A DNA stretch of 43,595 bases from Elusimicrobiota bacterium. Its GTDB lineage: Bacteria; Elusimicrobiota; Elusimicrobia; F11. A model generated the notes under the pieces. The model saw only the letters and a list, made by a program, of their open reading frames with translations, made no database searches and had not been told where the DNA came from. The translations under genes were made by a program, and so were the position numbers. Every line of letters starts with the position of its first letter. Within the stretch, counting starts at the first letter, position 1. This document shows positions 27,601 through 34,066 of this stretch, piece by piece. Location: positions 10,067 to 53,661 of the forward strand of contig PLLH01000071.1 of NCBI GenBank assembly GCA_003140895.1. Reading direction: 5' to 3'.

Positions 27601-28057
27601 CGATAAGAACGTGAGTTTGGTTTTGGATCCATCATCCTTCGAAAAGAAAGAAATTCTGAAAGGGCTTCAATCTCTGGCGGAGGCATTGTCACCGAGCAGG
27701 ATGTTGTACGTGATTACGAATAAATCGGATAGCGCGCGCATGAAATCCATCCGGCAGAATAATATTGTTTTGTTAACCTCAAATGAGGGGAGCAATGTGA
27801 TTGACGGCTCTGATATAGATGTCGATGTGTTGGAGGGTGTTCTTTCGGCTCCGCAGCATCGCATCGATATGTCCAATCTCGTGGCGCTTCTGGCTCCCGG
27901 TGTTGGATTTAAAAAGTCAGAAGATTTGGATGTTAAACTCCGCCAGTTGGGCCTCACCTGGATTCGTCTCCAGGATTGGTTGAGCGGGATCCCCGTTAGC
28001 CCGCTTGGCGTGGGGAATATCATCGAAACGGCCTTGGCCACGCTTATTAACGCCTAA
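21659..28057 (+). CDS. Giant secreted/membrane protein with ChaN/TraB-like N-terminal domain
   Basis: An unbroken 2132-codon ORF. Residues 9-28 are a signal or anchor. The ChaN/TraB-like domain (about 120-553) has HIQDVHMN (126-133), ALEGAFG (157-163) and VTGGFHSSGV (493-502), and is closely similar to that of the gene at 7083-16337 down to KTPLDKLFAGEKLFLSP. Then come a Pro-rich region, a polytopic stretch of about six helices (668-890), a helix pair (945-1000), a long helical, solenoid-like segment (1020-1345), another helix pair (1363-1422), a Pro/Ser/Lys-rich disordered stretch (1530-1630), a charged helical region, a last helix pair (1838-1883) and an unassigned C-terminal domain. No methyltransferase or YdcF domain is seen. 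AAGGA precedes the ATG. Function unknown; the shared domain suggests partnership or shared substrate with its paralog. Confidence 0.88.
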   Translation: MKRNHPLIKTVSLVLVTSLFTTNVLLANAPERYWWNDRQKQRETSSLEDVAPLQLARLPSALQGFAQPSLNRGVSSLSPALLRSLGPSKGGANQNVSSLLQSLSPLFGNVQSISTPSKGNNKVVVHIQDVHMNAEAQANIEQTVKAVVEQNKVDVVALEGAFGELGVERVRRFYHQGTIKAVADYLLKKQLISGPVHFAMTSPTGVPPFIGVDDRRHYDANVEAYKTSAPLSDLVQKQLAQAEATLVSKKKQVFNSALLSFDAALQSVHRDDSTLSDTIRFLASRTDDISTQMEVFLEALKMEKSMDFSRVEAERTSLLKNLVGKLQKKQIDSLVQQSAAVRMGLLRPSDFYSSLKSICESCGISLAQYRAMNSYIQYILLSDAVNPDRLIDEAAQVEKSLYASLIQSREEQFFIDRSHALSLTRKLINFSLTQKEWGEYKELVPSARCPVPSGNILASFESFYSEAEERDAAISKNLLSRMEEKNASVAVLVTGGFHSSGVAAAMKQAGFTTITFSPKITKVEKDGGTGYLSVFSQEKTPLDKLFAGEKLFLSPSPEANPLLTASLMTGVYSAIPGPHQFLDRDAFNQVSPLSGLTAHVDETSSGNRVTVEGSNAPVSIDVTLDRAGLSPGEAPTLINHSIVPPVSVLHVLSVIKQWMARRFAPMQLIRVVLPVLLFFGLTHIALGSVGDYDYTNYYPVAPAPTQASPTDVSQTLQNLMSWAHNIDWSQFRTPLLFAFVFSVVSYLLKALKFAAHAAAALGAGLIYANYDAVVAAGVRFWPQTALQFGVVLPSLIVLFIVGSRHIKNTENPAVPLLWTAEVVLFGVLLSMIENQPLAVTSNMVWLSVAGVLFTVMYVAGAGLQYVSKNFPVHLFVILTALVAGYRFQNKLPPGDSVRTQMEQMESQVMEKIPQIDVEKLPGQIPYINETPERQQQAKSFLDYVLSGFKMLLIGFVGWNLIGGTSYAAEIGSSSFPSVAASSMPWWTWLLGPAFVMSFLYRSHNNPFDEDPLSNISSAAAELLDLDLNDRINVEKLMDHLAYFYPENLENPTPREITQPLSWTKRLYEEFDEHRAEFIPELEKIIRRQFLGEPWEIFQKLVAAKLILHDAEQTGDLSERDHLLAKLVDLAQKRKASELNKSEALFLEGLLYLFVDLADRDDAVWQTIKPFLLEELHSGRFAVAYTEEKDVYSFPVFLQVLDQLPRRLKSDRDLISQVSRLFTQSDNEISKSVLSAVALMAPEDGFPLLKENIETKNIPHMGPMVAASEILAGYNDVFLRAQDGFADWIVAQLNAEGSVEVQYKLNLLSALYKVDRSKMTEQFDTLVKSGKFEKAQWARIATFASDYKLSLPEIPMDSRGFPWGKATGLAVFFLALSPLSSYGAEVVHAVTGAAHIVANHSDLSLLYSLAALASCSIVGMFGFGPAVRKFSPDENLTVIINSDSYVFHKFPPLLFEAMKSKFKADKQYDDFTLGAVLPYQMNARLTLFVRENPQHPISHLDVDLIKVKYFGGHVYLLGAVFKGHVIQLPRSTSSPVVTGQAKATSGGNPPHHQPIPSSPVPHQKLKRVEPLYPAKDAPSTKKSASPREVPLVFGSDAQAVDWMEHLLAYYQNPSTVKPSSKPKTESKKPDELTMGDLYSDFINHRKIPSAIYDEMFRALPIGEVIYLCILTIYERSPQTAQYDKRHALLHSKPARAIKFNDGDQVLHGDAAKVLRRLIAILKAREQLVKTQEYKELVGWHAVLEMRDPSNKNNIRKKEHPTPAEKNEKLTTGENVIVDDFKRLSANQKFKDLVEKDENEFKKLEPLIKTKMEALESQLDVKLAELLPEETAILPPGISGAVATILLLWVLPFSLGNFNAASVHLAPLVFAVWTGAVALAGFLMIRARMPKTATASPSVLDPAVRIIEQNLIGDLDGHLADLNRNGVGLTQLNSSQMSTFIGRIKARFVADKTSAPDWDVIQQKVWDLALSGNDSQALRGLVADKNVSLVLDPSSFEKKEILKGLQSLAEALSPSRMLYVITNKSDSARMKSIRQNNIVLLTSNEGSNVIDGSDIDVDVLEGVLSAPQHRIDMSNLVALLAPGVGFKKSEDLDVKLRQLGLTWIRLQDWLSGIPVSPLGVGNIIETALATLINA
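22991..23018 (+). repeat. Heptanucleotide tandem repeat, four units, inside the second giant gene
   Basis: Four 7-mers read CCCAGTG, CCCGGTG, CCCAGTG, CCCAGCG (28 bp). They encode the variable stretch between KEWGEYKE and SFESFYSEAEE, the same place in the domain where the other giant gene carries its own heptamer array. The unit resembles the heptanucleotide STRR repeats known from heterocystous cyanobacteria. Copy-number change by one would shift the frame. Confidence 0.75.
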
Positions 28058-28270
28058 CGAGCGTCTTCCTCTTCTTCTATCTCTTCTCCTTTCTTGCCAA
28101 GCATTTTTCACCCTCGATCTAAAATATGTGTAAGATGTTATTTGCCTCATTTAACTATTTTTTACTTTTCTTTGATTTTCCTGATTTTTTCCTGTATTTT
28201 GTCCTTGGAGATGTGTGCTGGAATTTGTGACGTTTCACATGAGATCAGCCAAGGAGCTTTTTTCACGTTC

Positions 28271-28672
28271 ATGAGGGAAAAATTGATATTCAAAGAGAAG
28301 AAATCAATTCTGATTGTGGATGACGAACCGGGGTTCCACCATATGTTCCGGTTCTTGCTGGAACCCATGGGAATCGATGTCAGTTCCGCGTATGACGGGC
28401 TGGAAGGCCTTGAAAGTTTTAAGAAGGGCCATTTTGATCTCATTCTCTCCGACGTTCATATGCCGAAGATGCCGGGGCCGGAGTTGTTTGATAGAATTCG
28501 GGAAATTAAGCCTGACCAACTTGTGATTGTGATGAGCAGCGGGTCGGATCCTGATTACAACTTTGAGAAAGAGGCCCAAAATAAAGGGGCGGTCGCGTGT
28601 CTTTATAAACCGTTCGAGGTGAACCAAATCATTGACGTCATAGAGAAAGCGCTGAATAAAGGGAACCCTTGA
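28271..28672 (+). CDS. Single-domain response regulator (CheY-like receiver)
   Basis: A 133-residue phosphoacceptor domain with no output domain. Landmarks: Asp17-Asp18 (VDDEP), phosphorylation site Asp61 (LSDVHMP), switch Ser89/Ser90 and Lys113 (YKPFE). The ORF extends upstream to a TTG at 28094 through a T-rich stretch with no ribosome site, so the ATG at 28271 is preferred; an AAGGAG lies about 16 bases before it, farther than ideal. No histidine kinase is nearby, so the partner is unknown. The gene overlaps or abuts the next receiver and the two are probably co-translated. Confidence 0.88.
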   Translation: MREKLIFKEKKSILIVDDEPGFHHMFRFLLEPMGIDVSSAYDGLEGLESFKKGHFDLILSDVHMPKMPGPELFDRIREIKPDQLVIVMSSGSDPDYNFEKEAQNKGAVACLYKPFEVNQIIDVIEKALNKGNP

Positions 28673-29052
28673 ATCTGATGAAAAAGACGATCCTCGTGGT
28701 TGATGATGAGACTGGGTTTCGGGAAATGATTTCGTTCGCTTTATCCGGATATGGATTTAATATCCTGACCGCCGGTGATGGAGCGCAGGCGGTCGAGCAA
28801 TTCAAGGATCATCACATCGACTTTATTATCACCGACATGAAAATGCCAAAGATGGACGGGTTGGACGTCATCTCGTCCGTGAAAGAAATCAATGCCGACA
28901 TTCCGGTTGTTATCATGACTGGTTTTGCCATCGAAGAACGGGTTCAAAAAGCGCTTGGATACAAGGCCGTGTCGTGTTTGCGAAAACCGTTCAATATTAA
29001 AGAGCTCCACGACATCATCCAGAAATCGCTTGGCGCAATTGATCGGCAATAA
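28669..29052 (+). CDS. Single-domain response regulator (CheY-like receiver)
   Basis: A second stand-alone receiver, 127 residues. Landmarks: Asp12-Asp13 (VDDET), phosphorylation site Asp56 (ITDMKMPKMDG), Thr84 (MTGFA) and Lys106 (RKPFN). The TTG at 28669 overlaps the preceding stop by 4 bp and lies 5 bases after AAGGGA; the ATG at 28678 is the alternative start and gives a more usual N-terminus. The two receivers are similar only at family level, so they look like a phosphorelay pair or a pair answering one kinase rather than a recent duplicate. Confidence 0.9.
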   Translation: MNLMKKTILVVDDETGFREMISFALSGYGFNILTAGDGAQAVEQFKDHHIDFIITDMKMPKMDGLDVISSVKEINADIPVVIMTGFAIEERVQKALGYKAVSCLRKPFNIKELHDIIQKSLGAIDRQ

Positions 29053-29179
29053 CTGTTTTTGGTCGCTCTCCCTCTATCCGATGTCCGACAAATATTCTAT
29101 TTTCATTATAATCCGACGAATCTTTGTTTTTAATTCAAATTTCTAAATCCTAAATCATTGTTTAGGGTTTAATAAGGAA

Positions 29180-29253
29180 CGGGGTGTAGCTCAGTTGGCT
29201 AGAGCGCTTGCTTTGGGAGCAAGAGGTCGCTGGTTCAAGTCCAGTCACCCCGA
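29180..29253 (+). tRNA. tRNA-Pro (anticodon UGG)
   Basis: Full cloverleaf: acceptor CGGGGTG/CACCCCG, D stem GCTC/GAGC, anticodon stem CTTGC/GCAAG around loop TTTGGGA (anticodon TGG in DNA), T arm GCTGG-TTCAAGT-CCAGT, discriminator A. The 3' CCA is not encoded. 74 bases long. Confidence 0.95.
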
Positions 29254-29267
29254 GATTATATGTATGG

Positions 29268-29332
29268 CACGGGTGTTGGCTAGAGCGTCCGCCGCGGCGG
29301 AAGGTCGCCAGCGAAGAGTCCAGTCACCCCGA
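29268..29332 (+). pseudogene. Degenerate tandem copy of the tRNA-Pro
   Basis: Three blocks are identical to the upstream tRNA and in the same order: TTGGCTAGAGCG (29276-29287), AGGTCGC (29302-29308) and GTCCAGTCACCCCGA (29318-29332), at nearly the same distances. The 5' D arm strand is missing, the anticodon arm is replaced by a perfect 14-bp palindrome TCCGCCGCGGCGGA (29288-29301), and the T loop is lost, so it cannot fold as a working tRNA. Confidence 0.75.
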
Positions 29333-29361
29333 ATTGTTTTTGGAAATATTAAGGAGAAAAA

Positions 29362-29670
29362 ATGGCAGAAGATATTGGCAGAAATGATCCGTGTCATTGC
29401 GGGTCTGGAAAAAAATATAAGAAGTGTCACTTGGAGAAAGATGAGCAATCGGGTCGAAAAGAGCGGGAGAAATCTCAGATCGAAGCGGCCAAAGTGCTAG
29501 AAAAAGAGAAAGAAGCGGCGGAGTCCTCTGGAAAAGAAGTTTCGCCAGCGCATCAGCCGAAGCGGCCGGTGGAGTCACAGAATCCGGGATGGTTTAAGAA
29601 AGTGGCCGGACGAATGGGCTTTTCGGGGTCAACCCAACGTCGCGCCCCCACCAGCAATAAGGGCGGTTAG
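29362..29670 (+). CDS. SEC-C motif protein
   Basis: A 102-residue protein with one SEC-C zinc-binding motif at the N-terminus: NDPCHCGSGKKYKKCH (residues 8-23), with Cys11, Cys13, Cys22 and His23 as ligands. This is the motif at the C-terminus of SecA, where it contacts SecB and ribosomes. The rest is a Lys/Glu-rich helix (25-55) and a basic, Gly/Pro-rich tail. Stand-alone SEC-C proteins are often AscA-like ribosome or SecB binders; here that is inference. AAGGAG sits 6 bases before the ATG. The mechanosensitive channel gene follows 12 bp later. Confidence 0.85.
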   Translation: MAEDIGRNDPCHCGSGKKYKKCHLEKDEQSGRKEREKSQIEAAKVLEKEKEAAESSGKEVSPAHQPKRPVESQNPGWFKKVAGRMGFSGSTQRRAPTSNKGG

Positions 29671-29682
29671 GAGTGGCAGCAC

Positions 29683-30768
29683 ATGATTAAAGAAATTGAG
29701 ATTCTGGGGAATACGATTCCCGTTTGGATTGCATTGCCGGTGTTCTTCTTGCTTTGGGTGGTCATCGGAATGGTGGCGAAGAAAATTCTTTTTCCGATTC
29801 TGAATTTTCTGGCTAAAAAAACAAGTTGGAAATTCGACGATCTTTTCTTGGAATCGCTCGAAATACCATTCATTATCATGGTTTTTGTTACAGGCGCTGT
29901 TGTCGCCATTGAGATATTGACTCTTCACGGCGAGAAAGGGGCGTTGACCAAATATTCCATCGTCTGCCTTAAAGCGGGGACCATTATTGCCATTGTCGTT
30001 TTTATCGATCAATTCTTGAGTAAACTGATCGAAACGTATTCCCCAAAGGTTGAGCTTCTTCGCATATCCAAGAGTTTGGCATCGGGGTTGGTGCATGGGC
30101 TTGTTATCGTCATTGGTGGACTGATTCTTCTGGATAGTCTTGGGGTGTCAATAACGCCGATCATTGCTTCTTTAGGGATCGGGTCGTTGGCTGTCGCTTT
30201 AGCGCTTCAGCCCACGTTGGAAAACCTGTTTTCCGGTTTTCAGATTATTTTGGACCGGCCTATCATGCCCGGGCAGTTCATTAAGTTGAATACGGGTGAG
30301 GAAGGGTTTGTTGAAAGAGTGGGTTGGCGTTCGACTTGGATTCGGCAGCTTCCCAATAATATGATCGTGATTCCCAATAAAGAGCTGGTCAACTCCCGCG
30401 TTTTGAATTATCACTATCCCTCAGCGGAACAGGGGGTGACTGTGGAAGTGGGAGTCCACTACAACTCCGATTTGAAGAAAGTGGAGAGGTTGGTTGAGGA
30501 CGTCGGGGGGCATATTATGAAAACCGTGAAGGGGGGGGTCCCGGAGTTTTTGCCTGTGGTTCGCTATCACTCATTTGGGGACTCTTCTATTAATTTCACC
30601 GCGGTTTTACGCGTCAAAGATGTCGTCGATGGTTCTCTCGTGAAACATGAATTCATCAAGTTGTTGGCTGAGCGTTTTTCGAAGGAAGGCATCGTTATTC
30701 CCTACCCTGTTCGGGCGATCAACACGGAGCAGGAAAAAGCTGTTCTTAATGGGATGAAAGCAAACTAA
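29683..30768 (+). CDS. MscS-family mechanosensitive channel
   Basis: Small-conductance mechanosensitive channel that releases solutes on hypo-osmotic shock. The 361-residue protein has about four predicted membrane helices (10-33, 60-80, 90-110, 125-150) before the pore helix and the conserved block IGSLAVALALQPTLENLFSG, followed by the β-domain start GFQIILDRPIMPGQF. The C-terminal part forms the cytoplasmic vestibule. An AGGAG lies just before the ATG. It follows the SEC-C gene by 12 bp and is probably co-transcribed. No terminator is visible in the 153-bp gap after it. Confidence 0.93.
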   Translation: MIKEIEILGNTIPVWIALPVFFLLWVVIGMVAKKILFPILNFLAKKTSWKFDDLFLESLEIPFIIMVFVTGAVVAIEILTLHGEKGALTKYSIVCLKAGTIIAIVVFIDQFLSKLIETYSPKVELLRISKSLASGLVHGLVIVIGGLILLDSLGVSITPIIASLGIGSLAVALALQPTLENLFSGFQIILDRPIMPGQFIKLNTGEEGFVERVGWRSTWIRQLPNNMIVIPNKELVNSRVLNYHYPSAEQGVTVEVGVHYNSDLKKVERLVEDVGGHIMKTVKGGVPEFLPVVRYHSFGDSSINFTAVLRVKDVVDGSLVKHEFIKLLAERFSKEGIVIPYPVRAINTEQEKAVLNGMKAN

Positions 30769-30852
30769 GTAGTTAAAACAGATAAAAAACAACGAAACTC
30801 TTGATATTCTTATTTTAATATTTTAAGACATACGAGCCGCTGAAATAATTCG

Positions 30853-30858
30853 TATAAT
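30853..30858 (+). promoter_or_regulatory. Possible -10 of the GT5/DUF4912 gene
   Basis: A perfect TATAAT lies 64 bp before the ATG in an AT-rich gap. The -35 region is not convincing. Confidence 0.35.
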
Positions 30859-30921
30859 CCTACATTGGTCACTTTGCCTCAAATCAATTAAGGAATTCGC
30901 GAATCAGAGAGAGTTTGTTTT

Positions 30922-32316
30922 ATGATTAAGAATCCTCATGTTATTTGGGTTTGCCCAAATAGCGATATAGTTTATCGTGCTCAAGGCGAAGTAAAATGCC
31001 ATCCCAGCTCGGTTATTCCCAAGCTTTCCGAGAAGGGGATGCGAATTAATCTATTTGTTCCATATAATCCAACTCTTCTTCCTAAAACAAAGCTTTCTTC
31101 TTCCCGTGTGACTCACCACAAAATCCGGCTGTCCCAGGATTATCCCGTCGATATCATTAAACTCAGCAAAGGTAACACGACCCCCGGGATTTTCATGCTT
31201 AAAACCACTGTTTTAGAGCCGGCTCTCCATGGAGCTGTGTTTGCCAAAGCCGCCATTGCGTTGGCGGAGCAGTTGAAACGCTCCGTCGATATATTCCATT
31301 TGTTTGAATGGAAGTCGTCGCTTCTTCCGTTGTTCTTGGAAATGGAGAAGAACGGCTCTCCGGTGTTGAAGAATACCCGGACGCTGTTGAGCGTTCGTTC
31401 GCTTGTTGAACAGGGGAATTTCGCGCCCGCCGTGATGTCCTATTTGGGAATTCCCGAGACGTTGTTTCATCCGGAAGGGGTTGAATTTTACGGGCGCGTG
31501 AGCTTTTTGAAAACGGGGCTTTTGTTGTCGGACGCGGTGAGCTTGATTGAAAATGTAAAGACAAATGGAATGGTCCCGGCCAGCATCAACGGCATGAGAG
31601 GCGTGTTGGACGCTCACGTGCATAAACTGAGACGATGGGTTTCAGATCGATCCGTTCGGGCCTATTTGGATATTTATCAGGAGTTGATGTCTCTTCCAAA
31701 ACCGGTGCCGATTCTTCCGAAGTTGCTCAAAAAGCTTCACCAGACGAAAGAGGCGACAACGTCCTTTTTTGATATGTGGGGCCCGGTTCCCCCGGATCGA
31801 TACAAGACGAACTATTTGGCCTTTTTGGTTCAGGCGCCGCGAAAGGCATTCGCTTTCTGGGAAAAGGCCCCGTCGGGATTTAAAGAATTTGGCCTTGTTT
31901 TAGAAGAGGCGTCTTCCGGGCAGAGACAATTGTTAGCGCGCGGGCTTGATGCCGTTTCGGATTATTGGATTGATGTGCGTCCGGACTCTTCCTACGCGGT
32001 TGAGCTTGTTGGATGGGACGATTCCGGTCTTATGAAGGTCTTGATGAGATCTCGGATCATCCGCACGCCGCGGGATTGGATGAGTTCCAACACGAACGCC
32101 ATCTTTATCGATGTTCGTGATCGTCGTCGATTCAAGATGAAATGGGGCGGTCTTGGCGACGCATGGAAACGCCTTAAGATGGGCGCCAGCGAGCGGTTGT
32201 CGGAAATTAACGCCTTCGGACAAAATATTTTGCCTCTCATCCCCAGCTCGGTTGAAAAAGTGCCCAGTTCCTGGGGGAAAGTGGCCAGCTCATGGGGCAA
32301 AAAAGAAAAGTCATGA
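30922..32316 (+). CDS. Half glycogen synthase (GT5 N-terminal domain) fused to DUF4912
   Basis: 464 residues. Residues about 5-235 match the N-terminal Rossmann domain of GlgA: FHLFEWKSSLLPLFLE (125-140) for the HxHDW stretch, SVRSLVEQGNF (157-167) for the TIHNLAYQG stretch, and GVEFYGRVSFLKTG (186-199) for GLEFYGRVNFLKAG. The ADP-glucose loop KTGGL is absent (YRAQGEVK is in its place) and the entire C-terminal GT-B half is missing, so it is probably not a glucosyltransferase. Residues 280-395 fit DUF4912, with YLAFLVQAPRKAFAFWE and SYAVELVGW. The C-terminus ends in three 7-residue repeats (PSSVEKV, PSSWGKV, ASSWGKK). It overlaps the GH57 gene by 4 bp, so a regulatory or scaffold role for that enzyme is a sensible inference. 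Confidence 0.8.
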   Translation: MIKNPHVIWVCPNSDIVYRAQGEVKCHPSSVIPKLSEKGMRINLFVPYNPTLLPKTKLSSSRVTHHKIRLSQDYPVDIIKLSKGNTTPGIFMLKTTVLEPALHGAVFAKAAIALAEQLKRSVDIFHLFEWKSSLLPLFLEMEKNGSPVLKNTRTLLSVRSLVEQGNFAPAVMSYLGIPETLFHPEGVEFYGRVSFLKTGLLLSDAVSLIENVKTNGMVPASINGMRGVLDAHVHKLRRWVSDRSVRAYLDIYQELMSLPKPVPILPKLLKKLHQTKEATTSFFDMWGPVPPDRYKTNYLAFLVQAPRKAFAFWEKAPSGFKEFGLVLEEASSGQRQLLARGLDAVSDYWIDVRPDSSYAVELVGWDDSGLMKVLMRSRIIRTPRDWMSSNTNAIFIDVRDRRRFKMKWGGLGDAWKRLKMGASERLSEINAFGQNILPLIPSSVEKVPSSWGKVASSWGKKEKS

Positions 32317-33944
32317 GTCAAGAACCGACCGGTTATTTAGCGCTTGTTCTTCACGCGCACCTTCCCTTCGTTCGTCATCCGGAATACCCCGACTTTTTAG
32401 AAGAAGATTGGTTCTTTGAGGGCGTTGTCGAGACCTACGCGCCCATTCTCATGCGTCTTGAAAAAATGCGGGGCGAAGGGCTTCGTTTTCGTTTGACGAT
32501 GACTGTCACGCCTCCGTTGGCCACCATGTTAGAGGATGAACTTTTGCGCGGGAGGATGGCAAAATACCTGGATACCCGCATTGATCTTCTGAAGAAAGAA
32601 GTGGCCGGGAATAAAGGGCATCACGTCCACTCGTTGTCTGATCATTACCTTCGAGAATTCCAGGAAATTCGTGAGTTTATTTTTGGGCGGCATGGAGGGC
32701 GGCTTCTCAATAGTCTTCGCGGTCTTCAAGCCTCCGGTCATTTGGAAATCATTACGTGCGCTGCCAGTCATGGTTTCGCGCCTCTCATGAGCGGGGTGAC
32801 GTCTTGGAGAGCTCAGATTATGACGGCTGTCCGCACCCATGAAACGTATTTCGGCGTTAAACCCCGCGGCATTTGGCTTGCCGAGTGCGGCTTTGACGAT
32901 GGAATCGACAAGATTTTGGCTGAAGCCGGGTTGGAGTATTTTTTCGTCGACTCTCATGGAATTTTGTTTGGCGATCCCCAGCCGGTATTCGGTCCCTATG
33001 CGCCTGTGATCACGGAGTATGGAATTAGCGTTTTTGCGAGAGATTCCGAATCCAGCAAGCAAGTGTGGAGCCGGGAAGAAGGGTACCCGGGCGATTTCAA
33101 TTACCGCGAGTTTTATCGGGATTTGGGATACGATGCCAACTATGACTATATTAAACCCTATCTCCATTCCGACGGTGTTCGCCGAGGCGTGGGGATCAAA
33201 TACCACAAAATAACCGGGGGCGGTGGGCTTGGCGACAAACAGTTCTACGATGTGGCGAAAGGCATGGAGAAAGCCGCTGAACACGCGGGGAATTTTATGT
33301 TTAACCGGCAGCATCAGGTCCGTCATCTAAGAGATAAAACGAAATATCCGCCGATCCTCGTCGCCCCTTATGATGCCGAACTCTTCGGCCATTGGTGGTA
33401 CGAAGGCCCCCAATTTATTGAATATCTCATTCGGAAGATTAATTTTGATCAGTCTGAGATTGAGCTCATTACTGGATCCGATTATCTGGATCGGCATCCG
33501 GTCCGGCAACTTCAACGAATTAATCCCTCGACGTGGGGATCCGAAGGGTACAACTTGGTCTGGCTCAACGGGGCCAATTCCTGGATTTATCGGCATCAGC
33601 ATTGGGCGGAGAAAAAGATGGAGGAATTAGCAAGCCGGTTTCCTCATGCGGGGGGAGACTTGAAGAGAGCGCTGAACCAGCTCTTACGCGAGCTTTTGCT
33701 TCTCCAATCGAGTGATTGGGCGTTCATTATGACCACGGGAACAACGGTTCCCTATGCGACGAAGCGATTCCGCCAACATTTGGAGCGATTTCGCAAATTG
33801 GCCGAGCAGATTGAAGAAAATCGGCTTGATAGTGGGTTTGTTCGCCATCTTGAAGGGCAAGATCCCATTTATCCAACCATTGATTACACCGATATTTTCA
33901 AGAAAACAGATGTGGCGGATGAACCTCTGTACTCCTTTGCCTAA
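32313..33944 (+). CDS. GH57 glycoside hydrolase, 1,4-alpha-glucan branching enzyme type
   Basis: A 543-residue GH57 protein, likely making α-1,6 branches in glycogen. HAHLPFVRHPE (14-24) is the family N-terminal metal or substrate motif; the nucleophile is Glu191 (WLAECGF) and the acid/base Asp354 (APYDAELFGHWW), at almost the same positions as in the Thermus-type GH57 branching enzymes. WGSEGYNLVW and the C-terminal helical stretch with SSDWAFIMTTG are also typical. A weak ATG lies 21 bp upstream; the ATGA overlap with the preceding gene is preferred. GH57 amylases remain an alternative, but the length and motifs favour branching. Confidence 0.9.
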   Translation: MSQEPTGYLALVLHAHLPFVRHPEYPDFLEEDWFFEGVVETYAPILMRLEKMRGEGLRFRLTMTVTPPLATMLEDELLRGRMAKYLDTRIDLLKKEVAGNKGHHVHSLSDHYLREFQEIREFIFGRHGGRLLNSLRGLQASGHLEIITCAASHGFAPLMSGVTSWRAQIMTAVRTHETYFGVKPRGIWLAECGFDDGIDKILAEAGLEYFFVDSHGILFGDPQPVFGPYAPVITEYGISVFARDSESSKQVWSREEGYPGDFNYREFYRDLGYDANYDYIKPYLHSDGVRRGVGIKYHKITGGGGLGDKQFYDVAKGMEKAAEHAGNFMFNRQHQVRHLRDKTKYPPILVAPYDAELFGHWWYEGPQFIEYLIRKINFDQSEIELITGSDYLDRHPVRQLQRINPSTWGSEGYNLVWLNGANSWIYRHQHWAEKKMEELASRFPHAGGDLKRALNQLLRELLLLQSSDWAFIMTTGTTVPYATKRFRQHLERFRKLAEQIEENRLDSGFVRHLEGQDPIYPTIDYTDIFKKTDVADEPLYSFA

Positions 33945-33958
33945 GGCCAAAAAAGGAG

Positions 33959-33988
33959 TTGACAGGCGGATTTGAAGCTTGTTATAAA
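33959..33988 (+). promoter_or_regulatory. Sigma-70-type promoter of glnN
   Basis: TTGACA (33959-33964), 18-bp spacer, TATAAA (33983-33988). It starts 15 bp past the GH57 stop. The predicted transcription start (about 33994) lies at the first base of the leader hairpin region. Confidence 0.75.
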
Positions 33989-33993
33989 GGCAG

Positions 33994-34066
33994 GCGTCGC
34001 AATGAAGCGGCTGTTTTTTTAGGCAACGAGGCCTTTTCCTCACGTGAGGAGAAGGCTTTTTTTTTT
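33994..34066 (+). promoter_or_regulatory. ANTAR-type two-hairpin antitermination leader of glnN
   Basis: Hairpin 1 is GTCGC-AATGAA-GCGGC (33996-34011); after a T-rich linker (34012-34020) hairpin 2 is AGGC-AACGAG-GCCT (34021-34034). Both hexaloops have A at position 1 and G at position 4, the specificity bases of ANTAR-binding RNAs. The 3' arm of hairpin 2 is also the 5' arm of the terminator (34031-34066), so the two structures exclude each other. Known ANTAR regulators (NasR, EutV) bind such pairs and prevent termination. No ANTAR protein is encoded in the window. Confidence 0.8.
34031..34066 (+). terminator. Intrinsic terminator/attenuator in the glnN leader
   Basis: Stem GCCTTTTCCTCA with TGAGGAGAAGGC (34031-34056, tight loop at ACGT) followed by ten T (34057-34066). 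It lies between the glnN promoter and the gene, 56 bp before the ATG. Confidence 0.85.

Noticed and set aside
28094-28270. N-terminal hydrophobic extension of the first receiver from a TTG at 28094
   Set aside because: The stretch is T-rich intergenic DNA, which gives a hydrophobic translation by composition; there is no ribosome site at the TTG and CheY-like receivers do not carry such a segment.
29268-29332. Second functional tRNA
   Set aside because: D arm 5' strand and T loop are missing and the anticodon arm is a palindrome without a proper loop.
32529-33326. 265-codon ORF antisense to the GH57 gene
   Set aside because: The GH57 frame carries the catalytic motifs throughout this stretch; the antisense frame shows no recognisable protein.
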